This document shows positions 44,401 through 52,600 of a stretch of 64,000 bases of DNA, piece after piece. The translations under genes and the position numbers were made by a program. Source of the stretch: Gigantopelta aegis (lineage: Eukaryota > Mollusca > Gastropoda > Neomphalida > Peltospiridae); contig NC_054712.1 of NCBI RefSeq assembly GCF_016097555.1, positions 55,311,172 to 55,375,171 on the forward strand, read 5' to 3'. Position 1 is the stretch's first letter; each line of letters begins with the position of its first letter. Below the pieces are notes generated by a model. The model was not told where the DNA came from and ran no database searches. It saw only the letters and a list, made by a program, of their open reading frames with translations.

Positions 44401-47400
44401 TGCTAAGAATACCGACTTCACAGTACACTCCATTTTTAAAAAAAACAAAAACCCCAAAAACTTTAATAAAATTAAAATGTACGGTCTTTTTAAAATCCAG
44501 CTAACTTATTAAATGTCGCCTCAGTCTTACAAATTTATAGCTAAAATTATCTAACAAATATGATTATTGTAAACTACTTTTATTCAGTGTACATTTAACT
44601 GCAATTTGTATAAATACTGCATGTTCATTTCCCGCGATAGCGATCTGCATGCGTGCTCTCGACCATGGGTACGAAATTAACAAAGACAAAGGAATAAACA
44701 AAAACTGCAGTTAGGTGCAAACAACTATTGTTTTTCTATAAATTTACATCAAGATTTACTTTTGCGTAATCGTATTGTTTAATGTCCGCAACGATATCTC
44801 TTGACACATGGGTGTCTGCTGACTGAAGCGGGACGTATATTCGCACCGAGAGCTGTCCTCAGTTCAGCCAATGAACGTTCTTCCTAACGTTCGCGAACTA
44901 TTTGATTGGTGTTCGTCATGTCCATTTGGTTTAACGTGAAGCGCACAAACCAATCTAGCGAATGTTTTGTTTTGCACTGCCCTTGAGATAGCCTACATGT
45001 CTTTTGGCCCTGAACTGGCATGTGTATTAAAATTGACACGCTTTGTCGGGCTGTTTTTATTACTTTGGTTCAAAGATTTTACAAAGTGAAAATTGCTGTC
45101 ATACATGTTGAATGCATGCCGTTAAAATTAATAACCTTTTTTTTTGTTACCAGTCGCGAGATCGCCATTACGCTAATTTAATATTTGGTATTATTATTAT
45201 GTTTGAGGTGTCGGATAGATTATGTAACCGTTTGTTCACATCAGAAGACAGAAAATGGCTTAGCCAAAAGTTTAGCCACTTGCAAATTTTATTAGCCATT
45301 TTTTGTAAAAATTAGCCAATGGCTAATTTGGCTACTGACAGCGCGAGCCCTGGGCCTTGATGTTTCAGTTACATCACAGGGTCAGTATTGATGGATGATC
45401 TAAAAGATTAATTTTATTTCTCAGGTGGAGGTGGAGGTGGAGGTGGGCGAGATGGCAGTGTTGGGCAGCAGTACAGGGGTAGTCCTAGGGGAGGTCCCAG
45501 AGGAATGCCACGGAGTGCTGGCAACCGGAACAGGGGAGGCCAACAACGAACTCCACTCAAATTCGAAGGCGAATTTGATTTTGAGAGTTCTAATGCTCAG
45601 TTTGATAAAGAAAAAATTGAGGAAGAGCTTAAACAGAAGCTAACCATTAGTGAGTTGTTGTTTGGTGCTGTATCTATAGAATATGGTTATAAAATATGAT
45701 TATAGTCGATAATATGATAATACTGGTATTTTATTGTACCAAAGCCAAATTATGCTTTTAGACTGATAACCTGCATTAAATTATAGCGTGTTAACACTCC
45801 ACTATAGAGTTTGCTGGATTGCTTTCATAAAAGCATGATAAAACCTTGTAAAAACAAAAAACAAAACAATGAACTAAAAAAAATATATACCATTGACAAA
45901 GGTGGTGACAGGCCCTTTATGAATGTAAATTGTTTTTGGTCCAACGTGTCACATTTCTTGTTTTTTTCAGAATGCCTCAAGTTGTTGAGCTGAAATGTAA
46001 TGTAATATATAACACGAAATGCTATATCGTGTAACGTTACAGATAAGTTTGACGTTATGGCGATTTACACACATTTTTCAGTTAACTTGGGGAAAAAATG
46101 AAAATTAATTTTCCCGTGAGTTGTCCATTTTTATATGCGTGTCTACGTTAATGTTTTCTAGTCCGGACCATATCTTAGATGCATACAGGACCCATCAAAC
46201 CTCACATGTAGGAACAACTTCGGAATATCTGTGTGTCGCATACTATTACTAGGTCACTGTCATACAAATAAATCAAATAATTTGTCTATACAGGGTATCC
46301 ACTTAGGATTTTTTTTTACTGGCCAACCAGGCTACTCACAGCAACACTTTGACTCGCCCGTACAACTCTTGAATGACCCGCGACCAAATTTCGTAAATTT
46401 TTAATTTAAATTGCACTTTAAAAACATGTTATATCATACAAACAATAATAACAACACAAAAGAAGGAAACAGAACTTGTTTTAGTTTTATTACAAACTGT
46501 TGTAATTAAAATATACTTATTATGTTGTCATGGGACCCACACACTTGTACATCTGGAATGTTTTACCAAGGCTCGGTCTTGGAATGAATAAGGTGCTTTT
46601 ATGGCCGTATGACGAGGAATTAAAAAAATACTAAGCTGACATCAATCTATACAAACAATAATCACATCCGCTAGAGAAATAAACACACAACACAAGTTAC
46701 AGGCATAATCACTATTTAACAACACTCGCACATGCACAGGCAATGATAGCTGTTGTTGACATTGTCCGCAGTGACGATTGGGTGTTTGGTTAGTAGAATC
46801 GGTATATTCCATATGAAACGAAAACTTTCCAACACAATGTCACTTGGAAAACTTGAGGCTCGTAAACAAAATCTTTCTGTGAAACATAGTGTAGCAGAAT
46901 GTGACGAGTTGTTCAGATAGTAACTAAATGGAAAGTAAAGACGGACATGGCCGAGGTGTTCCGATTGAACCTACGAATACATTTATGTGCCGAGGTTTTC
47001 ACCGAGTACATAATCAGAACCGGCCGAGGAATTCCGAATGGTTTCAGACTGTTCGATAGACTGGGGAAGTGGTCGCTATTATATCCTAATGGGTTTGGTT
47101 GCGCAGATACTAATAGGAAACCTGTTGAAAACGATAAATAATATATTTCCAATTTCTTACAGACATTAGTTATTTGCATTTTGATACATAATACAATATG
47201 CAAAAAAATTCGGTAGCCAGGTGGGCGACACATAAGGTTTTGACTTGCTCAATGCTATTTTGACCCGCTATGGGCAATCGGGCAACCGTAAAGTGCACAC
47301 CCTGCTATATTCTGAACATCATAGGAAAATCTTGTTTAGCCTTTGAAGAAGTCAGGACTGTTTACTTTTCTGGATGGTTTACTTTCCCAGAAGAGCAGAT

Positions 47401-50400
47401 CAATGCACAAGGTTTCTAATGAAGAGCAATAACTTCATTAATCAGACAGTACCTTCTCCAGTGGATACAATATCATCAGTAATTGGTCCAAAACAAACTC
47501 TTCATCCATCCCATTGCAAACATTTCACATAATTAAAATTGAATCTTACCCGTAATATATTCATTACCTATGGTTTTCCATCAGTCTCCTGACGGTCATA
47601 TTATGTATCTCACTGGTACTCTTGTTCACAAAGTTATAGCCCTTGATACGGATATTTGTTGGGTCTGGTAGGGGACATGTATTGCTTTAGCAGTACTCTT
47701 TTAGTTCTCGTTTCAATATGGTTTTCTATTTCAGAAATAGTGTACTGCTACTGAGTTGTAAAGAAATTTTATGTCATAAGCCAGACATTAACATATGTTC
47801 TTTTAATGTTGTGTAGGCATTATAACAAAGACTGAACTCCTGTTAAAACGCAGCCCATATAGATGCAGTCAGTATATGATGCTCAATGATACTTAACTAT
47901 TATATTTCTTACTTTGCATTGTTTCACCAATTGGTTGTTCATAACAGTAATTCTTTCTTAAAGGTGATGAAAAAGTTGTAAATGGAGAAAAAGAGAAAGA
48001 AGGGGAAGAAGAACCCAATGAAGCTGTTGAGCCAGAGCCAGAGGAAGTGTTTTACGACAAGAACAAATCATTTTTTGACAAAATCAGCTGTGAAGCAAGT
48101 GAAAGGGCTAAAGGGTTTGTAGATTTTATATTTTATTATGCAGTCAATGACAAACTTTCAGTCTTTGAAGGGAAACTTTAGACTGAAAAAATAGTACCGT
48201 TGTGTATAGGATGTTTAATCACTTGGTACTATTGGTGACAAGTCCCATATAGTTGCTCCCATCTTGTATTATAAATACAATATTGTTACCTTGGTGCTAT
48301 GAACTTGACCTTTAGACTACTTGATTAATTTTTAACAAAAACCACGTTGAGTGGGTACAAGTTTATAATTTTTACTCAAATATATTCACTTAAATGTTTT
48401 ATAAATACATGAAATAAAGTTCATATATGAATTGGTAAGTATTATTTTCGTGTCTTTTTTTGTAATTTTTATTATTTTAGATCGGCTAATGGTGATTAAA
48501 ATTAGGCAAAAAATCGAAAAAGTTGTGTTTACTTACGGGCATTTTTGGCCAGCTGTCCAGTATTTATGTCCATTATTCCCGATAACTGGTTTAATGACCA
48601 GAATTTTTTTTTAAACCCCGAACTACGATTCATATTGCAATATTTGGTAATTTTCGTTGTTGGTAAAACGATCAAATTTATTATCAAATTAGCTGTCACA
48701 ATCAGCTATCGATCCTTGAAAATGACAGCGACTTGCCGCCATTGTTGTCAAGCGAAAATACTTGCCGAAAACCACTTTTTGAACTCAAAATTTCAAGGTA
48801 TTTTCAATTGAAAAAATCAAAACAAAAGCCACCATTTTGAAACAAAATCTTTTTTCTTTAATTATATTTCCGTTTCCGGTGAGTGTCGTGTGCAAAACGG
48901 CGGGAAATATGAATTGGGGAATGCACTGTGTACAGTATATTGACTGACATGACGTCTGGCGAGATATCTCGCCTGCAGTACTCGGGTTAACTGACGGCCA
49001 TTTATGATCATTGAAAACTGCAATTTTTTACACTTTGTCAGCAGTCCGTTGTACTTTCTACTTGGCTGGGGGACAGGATCTAGCTGTCAGCAGAGCCCCC
49101 ACGTCATAGGATTGAACCACCTTGGTGGACCCATTCTCTTATTGGATGTTTTTCTCGTTCCAACCAGTGCACCACAACTGATGTATCGGTCGTGTTTGCT
49201 GTCCTGTCTCTGAAAATATAGCAAGTTTTCTCCGAGACTGAGTCAGAAATGACCATATGCCGATTAATAGATCATTGTGCTTTAGTCGTGTCATTAAAAC
49301 AAAACATTTTTTTTCATCTTTGCTGATATGAGTACACTTCTGTTGGTAATTTGCATAAAATTTATGATATATTGATTTTAACCATACTTCTTTCCAGCAG
49401 CAATACCAAAATGAGTTGGCGAGATGAACGAAAATTGAATGTGGAAACGTTTGGTGTAGCAGATAGTTGGCGAAGGAATTGGCGAGGTAGAGGTGGTTAC
49501 CGTGGCAACCCACGAGGAGGATTTCGAGGTCGGGGCAGAGGGGGCTGGGGAGGTTCAAACCAAGGTTACGGTGATTTTAACCAAGGATACGGTGGTTTCA
49601 GAGGTAATTAAAATCAAAGGTTTGTTTTACTGCTACATGCTGCGTTTTAATGAAAAGCAGTGTTGATAATTTAACATAAGATATCTGTATACTTGCACAT
49701 GATATCATAGTTTACTGGTGTGGAATGTTGCTCTGTGGTAGATTACTTGCCTCAGTTTTGAATGGTGGTAGGATTCAGGCCTATGAGAATTGGATATTTG
49801 CGTAAACCATTTATGGCTTACGCAAAAATAATTCAGGTAACACATTTTCTTTTTTGCTTAACCTGTTATGTCCATGTAAAACTAGATTATGCTAAATTAG
49901 ATTTGCGAATGAAACTATCCTTCTTGCAATTTTAATGAAAGAGTCCTGGGATCCAGTTATGTGGTGGCATTTTGTTTTTTCAACCATATGTCGAAAGAAC
50001 TGTTGAACACCAAATACTGTGGTAGGGACGTAGCCCAGTAGTAACATGTATGCTTGGTGTGTGGTCTGACTAGTATCGGTCCTCCTCTACTATTTCTGGT
50101 CTCGGCCAGAGCTCGGCGTTTGACGTAACAAAGGCTGTGGTATGTACAGGAGATGCTACATATAAAAGATCCCTTGCTGTTAATTGGAAAGAGTAGCCCA
50201 TTAAGTAGTGGGTTTTCTCTTATTGTGTGGTCCTTAACCATATGTCTGATACATGGGCGTTTGGGGGGACTTTGATTTAGGGGGGCTGGATGGGTTGATT
50301 TGCCCGAAATTTTACCCAGATAAAAACTGCCCGAATTTTCCCCACTGTTTTGCCGGGTCGTACACCCATGGTCTGATACCATATAGCTAAAATGTGTTTA

Positions 50401-51641
50401 GTGCATTGTTAAATATAACATTCATTCCTTCCAAATACTGTGAAATAACTATTGTTTGTGATGGTTTAATTGTGTAATTTGAGGACTTGTGAAGGCAATG
50501 ATGTAAAGAACACAACATTTTGTTCAGTATTGCGTCACTACGCAAGTTTCAGAGGCTGCTACACAATTTTAAAACATTAAGCAGTAGTTGCTAATCAATT
50601 TTCAACTGACTAGAAATATCACTAATCAAGATTTTGAAAACAAAAATATTCCCTGTATACATATCTAAATTTATGATGCTACCTTTTTGATCCATGAATT
50701 TAAATACCTAACGAACTTTGTTTCAGCCTATGAAAATAAACAATTTCACAATAGCTGTAGTTCAAAATGTACTAATATATAAACATTAATTTCCTTTGGT
50801 AGATTTTGTAAGTTGATCTTATTTACACTCAAGTGTTTTAAGTGTATTTGATAGTCTAGACCTGTTTTTCATAACATAGGTTTGGATTTTGATAGTTTGG
50901 CTCATCATTTCTTTTTGTTATCCAATCATTGCGAAAAACTTAAGATTTCCCCCGAATATTTATTGGTCTTCACTTGCATTGTTTATAATTTTATTATTTA
51001 ATTTTATAGGTGGAAGAGGTGGTTATGCAAGGGGTGGACGGCGAAATCAGGGTTGGGTTAATTATGATTATGATTCATCTAGAGGTCCACCATCAAACAG
51101 AAATAGTGAGGTAAAAGTCTTTTCTACATTTACTATGTTGCTTGCTTGTTTCATTGTTTAACTTGATATGCCAACATAATTTGTAGACTACATTTGTAAT
51201 GGAGAATAAAAATGTCCAAAAAGAGCTTTCCAAGACACAGCTAACTCTGGTACTCGCTAAATTCGCCAAATTGCAAATTTCAAAAACTGGCAAATTTTAT
51301 TTTAATTTGGAAGAATAATTTCATGAAATAAATCGTATTTTGTTAGAAAATAATTAGGTTTCTGCCATTTTTGAAGTTTAGTAGATAATTTGGCGAAATC
51401 TTCTGCTAACCCAGAGCTAGCCCTGCAAGTTTTTTGTGTTTTTTTCTGTTTTTCGTCAATTATTTTATATGATAATGATTAAACATATTGGATATTTATT
51501 TGCAAAAAGAGGTTCAGTTTTTTAATGTTTACTTTTATATTTAATTTATAATTTATTAATCACATGTCTAGTGTGTTAAGTGTAAAATGATTTTTAAATT
51601 TACATTTTATTTTATTTCAGAGAGTTGGTGTCAAATCTTAA
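26360..51641 (+). CDS. LSM14: LSM14 (RAP55/SCD6 family) mRNP protein, complete, 10 coding exons
   Basis: LSM14 proteins bind mRNA and DDX6 in P-bodies and stress granules and repress translation. Coding exons are 26360-26480, 31690-31859, 33609-33801, 35181-35273, 36819-37091, 45425-45649, 47964-48114, 49398-49603, 51010-51110 and 51621-51641. Phases chain 1,0,1,1,1,1,2,1,0 and the total is 1,554 nt (517 residues plus TAA), close to the roughly 460 residues of vertebrate LSM14A. Domains in order: N-terminal LSm domain (residues 1-97, [50 protein letters not shown]), P/Q-rich linker, the SPT-x-DQG-x-QV motif twice (exons 4 and 5), DFDF box ([20 protein letters not shown]), acidic stretch, FFD box ([14 protein letters not shown]), TFG box ([10 protein letters not shown]) and an RGG/YG tail. 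The A/B paralogue split is a vertebrate matter, so I give no letter. Confidence 0.94.
26481..27343. other. LSM14 intron 1, first part, no feature seen
   Basis: AT-rich intron without recognisable repeats or exons. Confidence 0.5.
27344..28959. mobile_element. pogo/Tigger-like DNA transposon relic (TA target)
   Basis: Ends CAGTCATCCACTTATTTGCA (left) and CAGTCAAACCCACTTATTTG (right, reverse complement), flanked by TA at 27,342-27,343 and 28,960-28,961. Subterminal copies of CGGTTAATCGACTA and CGGTTAATTGCACA occur near both ends. Only short frames remain inside, so the transposase is lost or unrecognisable. LSM14 intron 1. Confidence 0.75.
29565..30252. mobile_element. TIR element with TA target and GCGCCC termini
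   Basis: Left CCGTATTGTTCCTATTTGTA then GCGCCCCC; right (reverse complement) CTGTATTGTTCCTTTTTGTA then GCGCCC. TA lies on both sides (29,563-29,564 and 30,253-30,254). 688 bp, no transposase seen, so non-autonomous mariner/pogo-type. 28,962-29,564 holds nothing recognised. Confidence 0.75.
30555..30640 (+). repeat. tRNA-like head of an uncertain SINE
   Basis: CTGTGGTTAGTGCAATGACG and CTGGTTCGAATCCC could be A and B boxes. No recognisable SINE body follows. The rest of 30,255-31,618 shows nothing I can support. Confidence 0.3.
31619..31670. repeat. 52-bp near-perfect palindrome before LSM14 exon 2
   Basis: Arms CTGAAGTAGTCAAATTG and CAATTTGACTACTTCAG enclose TATATAGATCTATATA, itself a perfect palindrome. 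Only one T/C pair breaks the symmetry. It ends 19 bp before exon 2, so it overlaps the usual branch-point window of intron 1. Confidence 0.97.
31690..31859 (+). CDS. LSM14: LSM14 coding exon 2 (LSm domain end)
   Basis: 170 nt, acceptor TTTTCAG and donor AAG|GTAATT. It completes the LSm domain ([40 protein letters not shown]). A 52-bp near-perfect palindrome ends 19 bp before the first base. Confidence 0.96.
32767..33120 (+). mobile_element. SINE type C, with target duplication
   Basis: Head GGCGTAGTGGTAGGCCATCG, body TACCGACTCCAAACCCTGAG, then the A-type tail ending GTCGTTAAATAAAACATTTC. Flanked by TCTCACAAAAAATA (32,753-32,766) and TCTCACAAACAATA (33,121-33,134), one mismatch. LSM14 intron 2; the rest of 31,860-32,752 shows nothing. 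Confidence 0.9.
33609..33801 (+). CDS. LSM14: LSM14 coding exon 3 (P/Q-rich linker)
   Basis: 193 nt ending in phase 1 at GGTCCAG|GTAATA. It encodes a low-complexity Q, Y, G and P-rich linker with a run of seven prolines. It follows the LSm domain as in other LSM14 proteins. Confidence 0.88.
33851..34170. mobile_element. hAT-like MITE (GGGCTTCTAGA termini)
   Basis: Left GAGGGCTTCTAGATATGG and right (reverse complement) CAGGGCTTCTAGAATTTTAA. About 320 bp, AT-rich, no ORF. The target duplication is not clear. LSM14 intron 3. Confidence 0.55.
34336..35003. mobile_element. Foldback element with about 170-bp arms
   Basis: The left arm 34,336-34,508 and right arm 34,828-35,003 are inverted copies at roughly 93-95% identity by eye, starting CAATCTAATTAAAATTAGCT. 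The roughly 320-bp middle contains a further end-like sequence (GAACTAATTTTAATCGGATT, 34,526-34,545). No ORF. LSM14 intron 3, 178 bp before exon 4. Confidence 0.85.
35181..35273 (+). CDS. LSM14: LSM14 coding exon 4 (SPT-DQG motif, copy 1)
   Basis: 93 nt with phase 1 introns on both sides, acceptor CCTATAG and donor CCGG|GTAAAA. It encodes [20 protein letters not shown] and then [12 protein letters not shown]. The motif equals the KSPT-x-EQ-x-VQT segment of vertebrate LSM14A and is repeated in exon 5. Confidence 0.85.
35274..36818. other. LSM14 intron 4, no feature seen
   Basis: T-rich intron separating the two motif exons. I found no element termini or SINE blocks. A third copy of the SPT-DQG motif was looked for and not found. 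Confidence 0.5.
36819..37091 (+). CDS. LSM14: LSM14 coding exon 5 (SPT-DQG motif, copy 2)
   Basis: 273 nt, phase 1 to 1. It begins [20 protein letters not shown] and then becomes H/Q/N-rich with basic RGRSSNRGG near the end. I chose the donor GGTG|GTGAGC. CGAG|GTGGTG three bases earlier is also in frame. Confidence 0.87.
37191..37355 (+). repeat. DIRS inverted terminal repeat, left arm
   Basis: Begins ACATTACCTGTCCTCAAACA and contains a long C homopolymer (37,209-37,243) and GCAAGTGGTCTGGTC. It pairs with 42,682-42,841. Confidence 0.93.
40458..40877. mobile_element. 420-bp TIR MITE inside the DIRS fossil
   Basis: Ends CGCTGGGTGAGTGCAAGAAT in both orientations, inverted arms of about 65 bp with one or two mismatches, and a 4-bp target duplication ACTT at 40,454-40,457 and 40,878-40,881. 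A second, subterminal copy of the end (CGCTGGGTCAGTGCAAAAAT, reverse complement) lies at about 40,788-40,830. Superfamily unknown. Confidence 0.9.
42682..42841 (-). repeat. DIRS inverted terminal repeat, right arm
   Basis: Reverse complement of the left arm, including the G homopolymer at 42,791-42,815 that mirrors the C run, and ending GGACAGGTAATGT. Confidence 0.93.
43575..43626 (+). mobile_element. SINE type B tail fragment
   Basis: TTAATAAATCATTGTGCTCT then AGTGGTGTCATTAAACAAAA. Only the last about 50 bp of the tail. Confidence 0.65.
43769..45352. mobile_element. hAT-like TIR element, 1.58 kb, no transposase seen
   Basis: Left CAGGGCTCACCCTGGATC and right (reverse complement) CAGGGCTCGCGCTGTCAGTA. 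Subterminal clusters of TAGCCAAA/TTAGCCA words occur at both ends, as hAT transposases often bind. GGCCTT flanks both sides; an 8-bp reading TGGGCCTT is possible if the right end is two bases shorter. LSM14 intron 5, 72 bp before exon 6. Confidence 0.7.
45425..45649 (+). CDS. LSM14: LSM14 coding exon 6 (RGG run and DFDF box)
   Basis: 225 nt, acceptor TTCTCAG and donor ATTA|GTGAGT, phase 1 to 1. It opens with a Gly-rich run and RG repeats and then encodes [20 protein letters not shown], the DFDF box that binds DDX6/EDC3-type partners. Confidence 0.94.
45650..46290. other. LSM14 intron 6, first part, no feature seen
   Basis: AT-rich sequence without recognisable repeats. Confidence 0.5.
46291..47304. 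mobile_element. hAT-like TIR element, about 1 kb
   Basis: Left CAGGGTATCCACTTAGGA and right (reverse complement) CAGGGTGTGCACTTTACGG, with GACCCGC/TGGGCGA words near both ends. CTATA lies beside both ends, but an exact 8-bp duplication is not seen. No transposase. LSM14 intron 6. Confidence 0.6.
47600..47705 (+). repeat. GTCCCCTRCC-type repeat, 3' end fragment
   Basis: AAAGTTATAGCCCTTGATAC...GGTAGGGGACATGTATTGCT then TTAGCAGTACTCTTTT, matching the 3' end of the family at 58,850-58,875. Confidence 0.6.
47964..48114 (+). CDS. LSM14: LSM14 coding exon 7 (acidic stretch and FFD box)
   Basis: 151 nt. It encodes a Glu-rich stretch and then [20 protein letters not shown], the FFD box. The only in-frame donor that joins exon 8 is AAAGG|GTTTGT, a weak GT site. 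Phase 2 fits exon 8 exactly. Confidence 0.88.
48309..48986. mobile_element. piggyBac-type MITE, copy 2 (unsplit)
   Basis: Left CCTTTAGACTACTTGATTAA after TTGA (diverged TTAA, 48,305-48,308). Right (reverse complement) CCCGAGTACTGCAGGCGAGA before TTAA (48,987-48,990). 678 bp. It serves as the unsplit reference for copy 1. A GGCGAGATATCTCGCC palindrome sits near the right end. LSM14 intron 7. Confidence 0.72.
49064..49312 (+). mobile_element. SINE type B, diverged
   Basis: Head GGACAGGATCTAGCTGTCAG and ATAGGATTGAACC, core TTTCTCGTTCCAACCAGTGC, tail ATCATTGTGCTTTAGTCGTG. LSM14 intron 7, ending about 85 bp before exon 8. Confidence 0.8.
49398..49603 (+). CDS. LSM14: LSM14 coding exon 8 (TFG box and RGG tail)
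   Basis: 206 nt, acceptor TTTCCAG and donor AGAG|GTAATT. It encodes [20 protein letters not shown] (TFG box) followed by [20 protein letters not shown] and YG repeats, the arginine-methylation-prone tail. Confidence 0.93.
50022..50431 (+). mobile_element. SINE type A, full length with target duplication, carrying a MITE
   Basis: Head AGGGACGTAGCCCAGTAGTA, core and tail to TTAAATATAACATTCATTCC. Flanked by CAAATACTGTG at 50,011-50,021 and 50,432-50,442. A 119-bp insert splits the tail. Confidence 0.9.
50252..50370. mobile_element. hAT-like MITE, 119 bp, inside the SINE
   Basis: Ends CATGGGCGT and (reverse complement) CATGGGTGT with an exact 8-bp target duplication GTCTGATA (50,244-50,251 and 50,371-50,378), the hAT length. 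Confidence 0.85.
51010..51110 (+). CDS. LSM14: LSM14 coding exon 9 (RGG tail)
   Basis: 101 nt, acceptor TTTATAG and donor GAG|GTAAAA. It encodes [20 protein letters not shown] and then [14 protein letters not shown]. The next intron is phase 0. Confidence 0.87.
51237..51426. mobile_element. hAT-like MITE fragment (GCTAACTCTGG termini)
   Basis: Left CAGCTAACTCTGGTACTCGC and right (reverse complement) CAGGGCTAGCTCTGGGTTAG, with TTCGCCAAATT words near both ends. No clear target duplication. LSM14 intron 9. Confidence 0.5.
51621..51641 (+). CDS. LSM14: LSM14 coding exon 10 (last codons and stop)
   Basis: The acceptor TTATTTCAG is followed by AGA GTT GGT GTC AAA TCT TAA. It is tiny as coding sequence but would continue as the 3' UTR exon. 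Confidence 0.75.
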   Translation, partial: RVGVKS

Positions 51642-52600
51642 AGCCTGCCCAAAATCTGTTACCTGAAAGTTTGAAAGGTGGCATTTGCTTGGTTTTTGTT
51701 CCAGAGATGGAATGTGACCTGGTTGATTACTGGTGTTACTGGCAGTATTGACAGTGGCTAGTTATTAATTCACATGTCGTCGTGACCAACATTTCATTAT
51801 CGTCCCAGTGTTACGTATGTTGTACTTTTAACGGATATTGAGCACTGATAAGTAGTGTTGTGCGACATCCTAGCACCAGTGATGAAGGTATTTTGGAAAA
51901 CCTAGAACCAGTGATAGTTTGCAAGGATTGCCACGCAAATTCAGTTGTTGGTACATGGGGGGGAAAAAAAAATCCTGCCATTTGTGCCCTTGCATTGTTG
52001 AAAATGACTTCATTGTTTGTGTAAATGAAGGACAGATGTTGTCACCTGAATAAGAAAATTTAGTAAGAGTGGCAATTTTCTGTGGTGGACTTTCCAAAGA
52101 TGTATTTTTGTTTCTTATAGAATGCAAAAAAAAAAAAAAAAAAAAAAAAAAACCCACTGAAGTTTTGGATTTATTGCATGACTTGCAAGATTATTTTTTT
52201 ATGGAAAGCAGAAGTTCCTAGCTCGTTGTGTTAGCTTACATAAATGAGAAGTGACAATTTTTTGTTTGATTTTTCTTGCCTCGAATCTACTTCATGCAAG
52301 TCGTGATGATCAAAAGTGAAAAGTGCTTTACATTTCATGTGCTGCATTCTGTTTTCTTGTTAACACTTGATGCCCAATAGTTGTCTTTTTACAAGACATT
52401 ATTTGTTTATTTTTTGCTGTTGGAATTTGTAGCACTAAATGTACCAAATGCATGTTAACGCAGAGGTTTGATGTTGGTCACATGTAGAAGACTTCGGAGA
52501 ATGTTGGATGCATTTAGATTTACACATGTTGAGCAGACAAATTTAAAATCTAGTAATTTTCAAGAGAGAATAAATTACAAGTGCTGAAATATCTTTATTT
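51642..52600 (+). other. LSM14 3' UTR, first candidate poly(A) signal at 52,569
   Basis: T-rich sequence with no ORF follows the stop. AATAAA at 52,569-52,574 is the first canonical signal. A 29-A run at 52,127-52,155 lies inside. Later AATAAA motifs (for example near 55,650) mean the true end cannot be fixed from sequence. Confidence 0.35.

Noticed and set aside
43859-44512. Three 62-76 codon frames inside the 43.8-45.3 kb element
   Set aside because: No transposase or other domain could be recognised; AT-rich chance frames.
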